A DNA stretch of 64,000 nt from Plectrocnemia conspersa (lineage: Eukaryota; Arthropoda; Insecta; Trichoptera; Polycentropodidae): NCBI GenBank assembly GCA_009617715.1, contig VTFK01000247.1:248001-312000 (forward strand), written 5' to 3'. The translations under genes and the position numbers were made by a program. Shown piece after piece: positions 25,933 through 37,100 of this stretch. The notes under the pieces are model-generated. The model saw only the letters and a list, made by a program, of their open reading frames with translations. It was not told the DNA's origin and searched no databases. How positions within the stretch are numbered: the first letter of the stretch is position 1; every line of letters starts with the position of its first letter.

Positions 25933-28187
25933 CAGGGGCGTATATTCAGGGTGTGCTAGGTGTGCGGCGCACACCCGCAAAACCATCTAAAATATAAATT
26001 TAGAAATTTAGAAAATTTAAGGCGTAAAGCGACATCATTTTGCATACAGTAGTATGCAAAATTATAAAATTTTAATATGCAGTGTATAGTATGCATTAGT
26101 ATTTGTCATTCGCTCTGAACGTTTTCGCGCGAGCGATCGTTTTGGAACAACACATATAACGCGCCGACCTTGCGCGCGGCCGCCGACTAAAGTAAATTGT
26201 TCCGAGATTTAACGGCTGAAGTCGATCTGTCGGCTGGCAGCGCTCAGTGGTAAAATTGGTCTCGAATTTGGTGCGCGTACTTCAAAAACTCTTGCGTCCG
26301 TCGCTGCTTTTTTATTACATTATATCACAATAACAGGTCACTCATTTTTTATATTTTGCCGTAAAATAGTTTATTATCTTATTTACATATGATCAATATT
26401 TAATTTTCTATTCTAGATTATATTTTTTTATTTACCCCAATAATGATGAAGAATACTGTTGAAGATATTTTGAATAATCCATTTTCAAAAAGAAGTTATG
26501 AAATTAAATTGAAGATAATATTAAGAAAGAAATAAATTCAGCAAATTTCGTCGCTATTATTCTTGACGAAACTTCAGATATAATGACGAACTCACAGCTC
26601 TCAACAGTTTTGCGTTTTGTTTATGAAGGTAAAGTTTACGAGCGGTTTATTGGCTTTACAGACGTTAGCTCTGATAAAACAGCCGATGGCTTATTTTGCC
26701 ACGTTGTAAATATAATTGAAGAATTTCAAATTCAAGAAAAAATTAGTTGGACAGACTTATGATGGGGCGAGTGTAATGAGTGGGCATATTAATGGTTTGC
26801 AAGCCAAAGTACTCGAAGTTTATCCACTGGCCATTTTTACACACTGCTATGCTCATATGTTGAATTTAACATTACAACAAGGTCTTTCCAATATAAAAGT
26901 GTGCAAATCATTCTTTCAAACTTTAAATGGATTGTCTGCATTCTTTTCGAAATCTTCCAAACGAATAAATGCTTTACAAGAGTTTGTAGCTAGAAGACTT
27001 CCTTCTGTTACACCTACAAGATGGAATTATACATCACAGTTAAGTAACACAGTGCAAAAATACAGAAATGAATTTACGGACTTTTTTCGAGACGTCGTGA
27101 AAAATTGTGAACTATGGAACCCCGACACTGTAATAAAAGCACGAGGTTTTCTTAGCTTTTTGGAAGATTTTGAAACAAGAAAACTTCTCCACATATTTTC
27201 AAACCTTTTTGGAAAAACTGATGTGCTATTCAACATTTTACAGTCCAAATCTTTTGACATATTATATTGCTGTAAGAAAGAGACCGAAATTTTGCAACAA
27301 CTCAGACATGAACAGGAAAATAATTATGAAACATTATGGGATTCTTATGTAACGGAAGAAAATTATCCAAGACTGAGTAATGATTTGCTTGTTGAAGAAA
27401 AAAAGCACGCGTTTAGCCAACTATTTAATACAGTAGTTGATAATATATGTAAGCAAATTGAAAACCGTTTTTCTTCAATGTCCAAATTGGAATATTTTCA
27501 CCTTCTGGAGAAAGAAAAAATATGAGCAATATAAAGAAAAAAATTTCCAAATGAATTACTTACCAAACTGCAACAATTCTATGGAGCATTATTTGATTAT
27601 ATAAGTTTAAAAAAAAATGAGCTTGCTGTTCTTAATCATTTACCTAAATTTGTAGAGAAATCTGTTCATGAGCTTGTACAACTTATGAACACAAATAATC
27701 TTGAGTCAGGTTTTCAGGAAATATATAAATTAGGCAAACTAATATTAACTCTTCCAAGCAGTACTGCTTCAGCAGAACGTTCATTTTCTGCTCTGAAACG
27801 AATTAATAATTGTTATCGAAGTACCCAAGGCCAAGAAAGGCTATGTGGCCTTAGCTTGATTTCAATAGAAAAAGGGATCCTTATGGATATTAAAAAGAAG
27901 AGCACTTTTTATGACAGCGTGATAGAAAAATTTATGATTAAAGAAAGAAGATTAGATTTTATATATAAATAATTATAAGTTTATGTTTATTGGAAATTTG
28001 ATATTTTTATATAATAATATTTTAGATTAGGTTTGATGTTTATTTATTTATTTATATATGGGAAAAAGCTGTAAGGCAGTTTAGGCATGTCAAAACCTCG
28101 GCTAATAAAAATGAAAAAATGTACTTTTTTTTTTATTTTTTATAGCACACCCAATATTAACACCCACCGTACGCCACTGGTATATAT
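25925..28187 (+). mobile_element. Complete but dead hAT transposon with 8-bp target duplication, nested in a LINE
   Basis: The element runs 25933-28179 (2247 bp). The left end begins CAGGGGCGTA, and the right end, read on the other strand, begins CAGTGGCGTA. Both sides carry GTATATAT exactly (25925-25932 and 28180-28187), the 8-bp duplication of hAT integration. It interrupts the 3' region of a LINE, so it is younger than the LINE. It carries one decayed transposase on the same strand. About 500 bp on the left and 200 bp on the right are non-coding and include short GC-rich foldbacks near the left end (GTGTGCGGCGCACACC). Confidence 0.93.
26443..27972 (+). pseudogene. hAT transposase (ZMYM1/DUF4371-type), broken
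   Basis: Three blocks read as one hAT transposase. The first (to 26762) holds FVAIILDETSDIMTNSQL, typical of the DUF4371 N-terminal catalytic part, and has one frameshift near 26525 from the ATG at 26443. A one-base slip in an A-run near 26740 leads to the second: LVGQTYDGASVMSG (conserved hAT aspartate box), FTHCYAHMLNLTL, VTPTRWNY. TGA at 27523 and TAA at 27532 interrupt the same frame, which goes on to LPSSTASAERSFSALKRI, the hAT C-terminal dimerisation motif with its catalytic-region glutamate. Zinc-finger N-terminal sequence is absent. Related insect proteins are usually annotated as zinc finger MYM-type 1-like. Few lesions suggest fairly recent decay. Confidence 0.88.
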
Positions 28188-28311
28188 ACGTTTTTTTATT
28201 TTTTATAAATTTAAAATTTGTTTTCGACCATCGTGGCGCATTGGGGTAACCTGTTAGGCCACGGTGGTCTTAATTTAATCTAAAAAAAATAAAAAAATAA
28301 AATAAAAATAA
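28188..28311 (+). mobile_element. 3' end and A-rich tail of LINE copy 1, beyond the hAT insertion
   Basis: Sequence at 28225-28275 (GTGGCGCATTGGGGTAACCTGTT and following bases) matches the 3' end of LINE copy 2 at about 41712-41758 (GTGACGCATTAGGTTAATCTG). Copy 1 ends in an A-rich AAATAAAA tail and copy 2 in (AATA)n. So this is the displaced 3' end of the LINE at 24817-25932. Confidence 0.75.
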
Positions 28312-28361
28312 GATGATCTAGTTAAAATAATATAGGTTAAAGCAAACACTTCTATCAAAAT

Positions 28362-28529
28362 CAGGCGCGTACGGTGAGATATATTCACTTTCGCTCGCTC
28401 GCGTGATGAGAGTGAGTGAGAGATAAGGGCGTGCGTTACATGCATTTCGCACGGACACTTCTTCTCACTCACTCTCGTCGTTTAAGACGCAAGCGAATGA
28501 AAGCGAATGTATCTCGCCGTACGTGCCTG
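28362..28529. mobile_element. Foldback MITE, copy 2 (168 bp)
   Basis: It begins CAGGCGCGTACGGTGAGATA and ends with its inverse (TATCTCGCCGTACGTGCCTG), with long arms containing TTTCGCTCGCTCGCG. The flanks ATCAAAAT and TTCAAAAC match at 6 of 8 bases, consistent with an aged 8-bp target duplication of hAT type. It lies 50 bp after the LINE tail. Related copies are at 2962-3077 and 58495-58668. Confidence 0.9.
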
Positions 28530-31373
28530 TTCAAAACTGCAGTCCGACAGATAATCAGAGTCTTATATTTGTATAATTTGTGAAACAACCCACCATGTCT
28601 TACTGCGTAAAAAGATTTTATATATCTAAGATTAAAAAACCCGTACTTTTTTTCGTATCAAAATTAAAACAGAAATGCTCCGTCAAACTGTTTAAGTAAT
28701 TTTTGCGGAAGTTGAATTTTTCACTAATAATTTTATGCCCTAGAGATTTATTTAAGTGCATTAGAAATATTTTACTGTGACGGTAATAAATTGCACTCAG
28801 AATTGTATGATTCTTATCGATGATGTTAATGTTTTTTATCGGTTTTGCAAATGGTTAGGAAATATCCAAAGGATACCAGCGGCTTAATAAATTGCTTTCT
28901 AGAGATTCGTATCTCATTATTGCTTACAGCAATTTAGTGATAAAAAGCAATGAGTAATGTATCTAAAAAGTTTAATTTTATAAGATCAATTGCATTGTTT
29001 GTCAAATAGATAAGATATGTTAATATAAATAATTAAATACTGAAAGGCATGAGTTCGAATTCCATATGAAACTTAGTGTTTTTCAATTTCTATCTTGTCT
29101 GGGAGATTGAAATTAGTGGTCATTATTTATTTATAATTCCAATCGATAATTATTGTGATGTTAATTTAAAATCAAATATGTTCTCACAGTTCCATAAAGT
29201 ATTATAATTAGTAATAATATCTGATAGCACATACACCAGCATTTAGAAAGCCTTACAGCATATTTTATATCTATTTATGAAAGCTGTAGTCTGCTTAAAA
29301 ATAATAAAAAAAAAGATGTTGTATACATAATTACAATTTAAAATAATTGTATTACTATGTTTTGCTTCTTCTGTAGTGGAATTACTATATTGATTACACA
29401 TAAAAACTAACACAATATATCTCTTGCCTCCAAACCTTCAGTTGGAAACCCGCAAACGATCGATATTGGCAAATTTATAGCGGTCATCTCTAGTGCAGCA
29501 TCCGCTCCCGGATTCGATCTCGCAGACGCGTGAATAATCACCGCTTTACCTCGCCATCGTTTATCGTGATCCACGGGGCGTTTCGATTAAATTCTAACAC
29601 CCTAAAACCACCCCCAGCCTGTGTGTGGTCAATGCTGTGCGTTTGATTTAAACGATGACGCTGTTACACAGTGGACCGCTCGTGGCGAATCATATCACAA
29701 AATCCGAACCAAATATGCACGCGCAGATTCGCAATCGTCTGGGGACGGATTGACTTTGAGCTCCGATGCGTGGATTATTGAGCATTATTGAGCTCTGTGT
29801 GGACTTTAATAAAATGTGGCGGTTTATGCGGAATAGTGGACAATGAGCTTATGATTAAATTCTGTCGAATTTGATTACATTGTTGTGCATATAGGGAATC
29901 ATGATGCAAATATTAACTATCATGGAATTAAAAATTTTTTTTTTTTGTATTTGTATATGATTATGAACTAAAAATTAAACCTATTCAAGCACGTAACCAG
30001 TTCATCATACATTCCAAATATAATATTTAACACACCTCTATATATTCACTACTGTTTTTCATATTAATCACGAACCTCTTGTACACCGTGGAAATTTGCA
30101 TACAAATAAGTTCATCAAGATCAAATCGCCCATCATAAAATTTTCCTTAGATAAAATATTAAATTCAAGGACCACAAACAAGCGTAATAGTCTGCTCGAC
30201 TAGGTCCCGATCACGTGTCCAGTATCTAATTAGAGTCGATTTTGTGCACATGGTGCTGCCATCCTCACACCATTGTCGTCTACGAGGGTCGAACGTCATT
30301 GTGGAAGTTGCATGCGCCTGATGAGATTGCTGAATACACGTTATCCAATAAGGAAAGATAGCAACGGACGGCAAAGTTTGTCGTTTCGGACCTCGTTTAC
30401 GCCGATGAGGTAAACATTATCGGCCCATATTGTATATAATATATGTCTGAGTAAATATAATATTATATTATATATTATATAGAGACGCTTCAAAGCACTA
30501 AACCCTCCTATCTGCCAAATGCAGTGGAATTTGAGCTATTGAATACCGAATCATGAACTTATGCAGTGTATACGGCCAATATGCACGCTTGAAAGCTTTT
30601 ATGGTCAATTTTATATATCTTGTATATGTATTGACTGTTACGGGTGTTGAATTTGACTGTTTCGTTATTGATAAAAACGTGGTTAATCGTTCAACGCCGG
30701 ACGTCTGAACCATTGTCTTTTGTTGGTTTAATTAATGGCGTCAGAGAAGCTTACTTTATTTGGAAAAAAATTAAAAAAAGTTTCCCTTTTGTGTTTCAGT
30801 TATTGAAAGCATTGCTTTGTATGTTTTTTGAATTTAAAATTGAATACAAATTTGTGAATGGGTATATATCTATAATACAAAAACATATATATGTCCCTAA
30901 TTAATTAATACATTACATACGTAAATATAATATCAAAATATGTTTTTATATTATATTATTATATTAAAGGATCGATTTATTTTTATAAAATAAAAATTAA
31001 ATGCGGTTCTGTATTCCAAATCTATACGATTTAATACATACATACTATACTATAAAATAATATATTCTATACAAAAAATACACGTGTTTGTATGTCACAA
31101 AAACTGATCCAAAACGGTAAACAGTAGCAACGTGATAATTTGCACGTGCCATTCTAGTGGTCATTTCTATGCCAACTGTGCTATTTTTAACTTTCAACTT
31201 TAAAGGGAAAAATTAAACTGAATAGTGACGTGCTTATGAGAGATTGGGTGATGCTGTATTATGTGCCAATGAAACTAATGAATAAATTCTACACTAACTG
31301 CTGACGGAATATGTTTATTATCTTGCGAGATAGTAAAAATATTGTATAAGTTATAAAATAATGAATTTTTGGT
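28530..31373. other. Non-coding; strong islands at 29420-29860 and 30150-30430
   Basis: The 29420-29860 island (CCACGGGGCGTTTCGATTAA, CACGCGCAGATTCGCAATCG and similar words) and the 30150-30430 island are the clearest non-repeat GC-rich stretches here. They have no recognised coding content and are candidate regulatory sequence upstream of the SH2 exons. Confidence 0.4.
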
Positions 31374-32468
31374 TTTTGAGGCCGAAGCGATGTGACTATT
31401 CAGTCAAAATAGTTGGTAACGATTTGCTTCATAAGATTCCCATGTCGTCTGGACGAAGTACCGTTACACGAACTAGGATGCTTTATCTCTTTCTTCGTTG
31501 CATGCGACACCCCTCCCACTTCTATTTCTAGGAGATCGGCGTCAATCCTGGATTTTTAAATGAATAAATTTGATTAACCTACAATACCACTAACTTAATT
31601 CCATAATTTTGCTACTTACATATTTGATTTTTTTAATTTTGCGCAGAATTTCAACAATTTTTTAATAAATATAATTATTATAGTGATTATTAAATGTGTT
31701 TCTACTATTGTTGTTCACAAAAGTAATAAAATATTTGTATTTATTATAAGAAAAGAGCATTATTATAGAATAAAAATAAAATGGTAAATATATCTTTAGA
31801 AGCGCAGCGTAGCACCCTCACGGTGTATGGCTGAGAGGCAAATAGTAGTGGATTCTAATTAGAATGTAACGGTAAACCGTCGAGCTCGATAGGGAATCTT
31901 ATGATGCTAACGGTTTATTCAATTAAATTGTAAAATTTACCAAAACGCAATATTGTGGAGTTGTAAATATTCTGTAGTCTGAACGTTGGTACAGTAGTGA
32001 TGTCCTCGGGATGATCTGCTGAGGTCTCTCAAATTAAATCGCAGGATTGTCTGTTGTGTGGCAAAGCGTCACACCTTTTAAATTCTTGATTTGAAACGTC
32101 TTAAGAAAATTACAAAAAATACTGGGCAATTGCATCGCTTGGATATTTGACAGACAAAGTATGTTCACGCATTGAATAAGTTAAATTTGCAAGATAAACA
32201 TATTACGAAGGTTGTTAATGCAAAGAGATAAATCACAATGATGGTTTTTACTCTAGTAGACGCATTATCTATTGCATTTTTTTACACGAAATGGTAGTTT
32301 TTTTCTGTTAAGAAAAAGTCTGTTAAGTTACTCAATTGTATTATTTATATTTCTTTATATCGTTTCGCTGGTTATGCTTTTGTTCAAACGAGTTGATATT
32401 TCCCTTATTACTTCAAAAGTGTTGTTTAAGTTACGTTAGTAACTGCGCAAGTAGATGGAATCCTTACA
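31374..32468 (+). repeat. LTR-like dispersed repeat, copy 1 (about 1.1 kb)
   Basis: It shares with 54890-55632, in order: TTGAGGCCGAAG; CGGTTTATT...AAATTTACCAAAACGCAA; GATCTGCTGAGGTC; GACTGTCTG-like and GTGGCAAA blocks; GGGCAATTGCATCGCTT; GTTAATGCAAA; GGTTTTTACTCTAGTAGACG; AACTGCGCA. It ends near TCCTTACA. The other copy is bounded TG...CA, as LTRs are. No internal gag-pol is present, so a solo LTR is the simplest reading, not proven. Confidence 0.6.
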
Positions 32469-34007
32469 TTATTAAATTATTTTAATGTCTAAAGAATGAG
32501 ATTAAATTAATTCCGCGCGAATCCAGACAATAAAGCTAGCTATTTTGTATAATATGTTATATGATAATACAATACTGCTGCGTTTTAGTTATCTAGATAA
32601 AATGAGTTCAGTTTCTTACCACTCAATATATTTTTTAAAGCTATAATTAGTTTTTGTTCGCAGATACACTATGACTGATTTTTTGTTGAAAATAAGATAA
32701 TTTTGGCAAGAAAAAATTGTGAAACTTTATTTTATTATTTAGCACATGTATATGTTCATAGAATTTTTTACAAATTGGGGTAGCAGACACAATAATTTGA
32801 CAATACATATATCTCTAAAGCCATTCATCCAACTTTAGCGAAGGGTTAAACGATTACTTGCGCGGGGTAGCCTACCATAAATTTCAATAGTATTTGCAAA
32901 TATTCCAATCTGAGGGTGGTGAAATCCGAACCGATATTATCTTCATTCAAGATTAGCAATAATTGTCCGCATATTACTAAAGTTACGCATTCACCAGTAT
33001 AAATTTCACGTTTACATTACATAATGAATATATGTTTAATTTAGATATAATATATTTATATAATATTAAAACGGAAATCCTGGCAAAAAATGTATTAATT
33101 CAAGACTTTTTATGGTAGTGAAAAGCGAAGGGACGCGGGTACGGAAAAGCCACGGTGGGTAAATATTTTCATGATAAAACTGGGAGGTCCTCGCGGGAGG
33201 TCCTGGATTTATGTCCTGGCGGATCCATTGTGAGAATAAATGCGCGCCGTTTATGGAACACAAGTATCGCCATTCAAAACCGAGGAATAATGGTGAAATT
33301 TATGCAGTGGTTTCGAAGGGATAATCGGCTATTGATAAGTCGGGACTTGTTAAAGCAGTGATGAATGTACTAAAATATTTTATTGCATATTATTTGAAAC
33401 AGAATTGTCCCTAAAAGTTTAAATATAAAACTATTTTAGTTTGTATAAAAAAAAAAAAAACAGTAAGCTTTTGCCTTAAGTAGAAATATCGTTTATTTTT
33501 AAGTATTATATTATATGAAAGACATTTACTTTACACTATTTATAGTTTTGGCCTAGGTAATAAATTAGAGGTAGCTCACAAAAAAGGTTTCTGTTAATTT
33601 AATTATAATATTAGTGATTTCAAAATTATTTAAAATATATTAATTAGTAAAAATAATTAAATAAATTATCACTATCGATATAATGATTAAAGTGATAAGA
33701 ATTAAATATTTATAATATAAAAATAACATATTTTTAAATTTTTAAATGTACTGATGTATCCATACATTTAAATTTACTATGTATAAGTATTTATATATGC
33801 AAATTTAATATCCGTCATGTCTTACTTAGTTTAAAAGGTGTCATGGGAATATAGTAGGAAGTGCAGGAGCGAGGCGGCGCGGTTTTCGAAGCAATTTGTA
33901 TGACATCGTGTTTATTCATTTCATTTCGTTTTACATATATATGTATATACATTTTAACTTTATTGACGAGCAAATATATAACCAACGTTTTTTTTATATA
34001 TTTACAG
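32469..34007. other. Non-coding upstream of the first visible SH2-gene exon; island at 33100-33350
   Basis: The island has 65- to 68-codon frames on both strands but no homology. A 5' exon of the SH2 gene could lie here or further left; none is supported. Confidence 0.4.
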
Positions 34008-34100
34008 TCATACTGGCCAGAGTACAGTCAACCGATCGATCAAGTCGGAGGTCGCCCTGGACGGCAAAAACGACGAGTCGGTCTTCCAGAAACCCCTCAG
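34008..34100 (+). CDS. SH2 adapter gene, first visible coding exon (93 nt)
   Basis: A T-rich tract ending TTTACAG precedes 34008, and CAG|GTAATA follows 34100. The exon is 31 whole codons in the frame that joins phase 0 to the next exon; it reads SYWPEYSQ at the start and GLPETPQ at the end, with a basic stretch (GRQKRR) between. All three frames are open over this short exon. The frame rests only on the phase of the next exon, whose YCDP motif fixes its own frame. If an unseen exon lies between 34.1 and 38.7 kb, the frame here could differ. The base composition is clearly GC-richer than the flanks. Confidence 0.6.
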
Positions 34101-37100
34101 GTAATAACATCGCTTGTTTGTGATTGCAGTGTCGAAGGGTCGGATTAATAAAATTAATAACGTAATTAAAATTCGAATCCCGTTTTACAAGGGTTTTTTA
34201 CCCCCCGAGTGTAAATAATTCGAGCGCTTAGTCGGGAGCGTTGTATGCTGTGTAGAAATTAGAAAAGCGTCCGTCGTACAATCGAAAAGTAAATGAAGCA
34301 ATTGATTTAGGCATAAAGAAAGCCGTATTTAAATGGTAGTTTCGTCTAGAATGACTCGCAATTAAAATTAAACGTCAGTCGTAAAGTAGATCTTGTCTTT
34401 AAAGTCAACCTCAATTTGATCCCCTTTGGGTACGACGAAAAAACGTGATTGAGTTAGCGAAGAATAAATTCAAACCAGACGGATCTTCTCCGTTCTTGAA
34501 CAAACTAAAATTTTAAACTTGAAACTTCGAGAGCTTCAAGTTTGCAGACGTGGAGTAGCTTTCGCAACGCAAACTGCTAGTTCGGAATTTGCCTGATTTT
34601 TCTTTCAAGTTGCAATCGAGTTTATATTTTTGATGGAATTAGAAATAACTTATGTATTAAAAATACAAGTTAAAGTGTTCGAGCTTCGTCGCATATATTT
34701 TTTTAATACACTTTTTCTTTCACTCAAAAGGCAATTTCAATCGTTTGAGACTCTCTTTCGCACCTTTGTGTATTGAAGAATACGGATTTTGAATGCTAAA
34801 TAAAGCTCTTTTGAAAATCACATGCGCCTTAAAAAAATATGATAATGTATACATAAATACATATCTACAATACATTTTTCTAAATGTTATATAATTTATT
34901 ATAAACGCATTATTGTACTAAAATATTTTTAAATTTTTTTATTATTAACTAGTTAAAAAATGATTTATTAGTTATATTTTTTGATTCTATTTTATGTCTC
35001 TATTAAACGTCATTTGATATTTATATTATGCTAAAAATATGTAATATAAGTGAAGACCTAAATCAAATCAGTATTAAAAATCACATAGATTTTTTATTAT
35101 TCATTAATATGGTAATACCAGAAAATACTGGAATGAGTTTAGCAACTTGAAATTTGGGTGAATGTTATTTAGACTGACTTTTTAATGAGTTTAAATTAAG
35201 CATAAGTTAATTTGAGATTCTTGATTCTGTGTATGTGTATCAAATAATCAGAGAACAGCATTTCATCGTACGTCGTCGTATGCATTAGAGGTAGTAATCA
35301 TTTTAATGTGTGAAAGTAATAATACATATTAAAAAATGTTTAAAACCATGTGAAAAAATTGAAGATGTAGTGGAGAATTTTTTTTTGTTCTTATACGAGT
35401 ATACATATATTATAAAATACTTTTTTTTTTTAATTAAACGTTCTCAAATTCTTAAGATTTATTATTACACAATTATTGAAGTTCTAATATTACAAGTATA
35501 AAAAGTATTTCTTCTCGAGAATTTTAAAAAAAATTGTCAAATCGAGAATTCTATTTTTTAGTTAAAATTTGTTGACTTTTCGAGTATTATCATGGAGTTT
35601 TTTTTTTGTTAAAAATTAAATATGTAGGGATATTTATAATTTTTTTAACCACTGCATAGAAAAGAGTAGTTACATACCAGATGTTTGAAAATTAGCGTGT
35701 TTTCTTGAAAGCTTAAAGGGTGAAAATATTTGAATGGCAAGAACGCTTTGCTTAAAACTAAATTATTAAATCTGCAGATTGCAAAAATATTTGAGGGCTT
35801 TTCACAAAGTTTTTCCACCGAAAATTTCATAACAAAACTCCACTTTTGATGGTGTGTGCTTTTTAAAAAGTTATTTTGAGAATAATGTGTGATATGTTTT
35901 GATAAATGATAAATGTTTAACCATTTGTAAGTTCTTTTTTTAATTATCTAGAAATAAAAATAGGAATTCTTATTTCTTGAGAAATAAAAAATCACGAGAA
36001 ACCAGAACCATGATTCACTAGTAAAAATGCAATTTATCATTTTTAAATATTAGATCACTAATAAATAATTTATTTATAATATTTTATGAATATTAAATAA
36101 AGTAATATTATAATATATTTTTTATAGTATCAATAATTTCATTAATGGTTTATAAAAAACTGGTTACTCTTTAATAACAATCATAATATTTTCTATTTAT
36201 AATAAACGTTTAAATTGAAATACCTGAATAGGAGAAAATTCTCATACATATTACAAATCCTATAAAATTAGTTGACAGCATCTGTTCCCACGCCGGGGAG
36301 AGCAAACATCCCCGGCATCCTTTATGGTCATTCTAGACCATTACTATCTATTTCATTTTGTCCTGCCGTTGCCATAAATATCTCCTCCCTTGCAACTGCA
36401 ACAGACAACTACTTAGATGCATTCAAAGCGTGAAATTTGATATCAAATAAGGATTTTCCACGTAATGATGACACATTGACGATGTTTAATGGAGATACAT
36501 TAACGTTGTGCGTGAGCACTGACTGGTACGTAGAACACGAAAGTTTCACGTAAGGGAAGTAAATCAGACGTGTGAGAACAAAAGAGTTAGGGGATGTATG
36601 CTAAAAGCAATGTTAGAAGCGACAAAAGCCTGCCAGTCTATGGCAGCGGTCTTAGGAGGTAAAGGGAAAAGGGGAGAAAAAGCCCTAAGGGTAAGTATAA
36701 TGGAAATGACTAATAGCCAAGATCAAATTGGTCGCTCGTGGTGGATTAAATACTTTTATTTTATTTCTAAATACATGAAACTAATACAAATTTTATGTAA
36801 TTGAAATATTACATATAGATGCTTTTGAATTAAATTTTTTTTTTTTAATAAAACCAGCTATTAACTATTACGAATACATATAATAAATATTCATAGTAAA
36901 GTGTTAACAAATCTATACAATAAATAATATTTTTCTCTAAAAGCATATCAATGTAGAACCACAAATCATCAAATTTGTTTTCATAAGCAATCATATACTT
37001 TTAAAATAAGAAAAGGTCTTTGTAGTTTTGATAAAAATATTTATACTATTAATCATTAGGGAGGCAAATATTAAATTTAGTAAAATATAAGTTTTTTTGC

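Noticed and set aside
29050..29065. GAGTTCGAATTCC, like a tRNA or SINE B box
   Set aside because: No A box or cloverleaf can be formed around it.
36637..36690. Possible 54-nt in-phase exon (donor AAGG|GTAAGT)
   Set aside because: The donor is strong and the phase fits, but the acceptor lacks a pyrimidine tract and there is no homology, so I did not add it to the gene.
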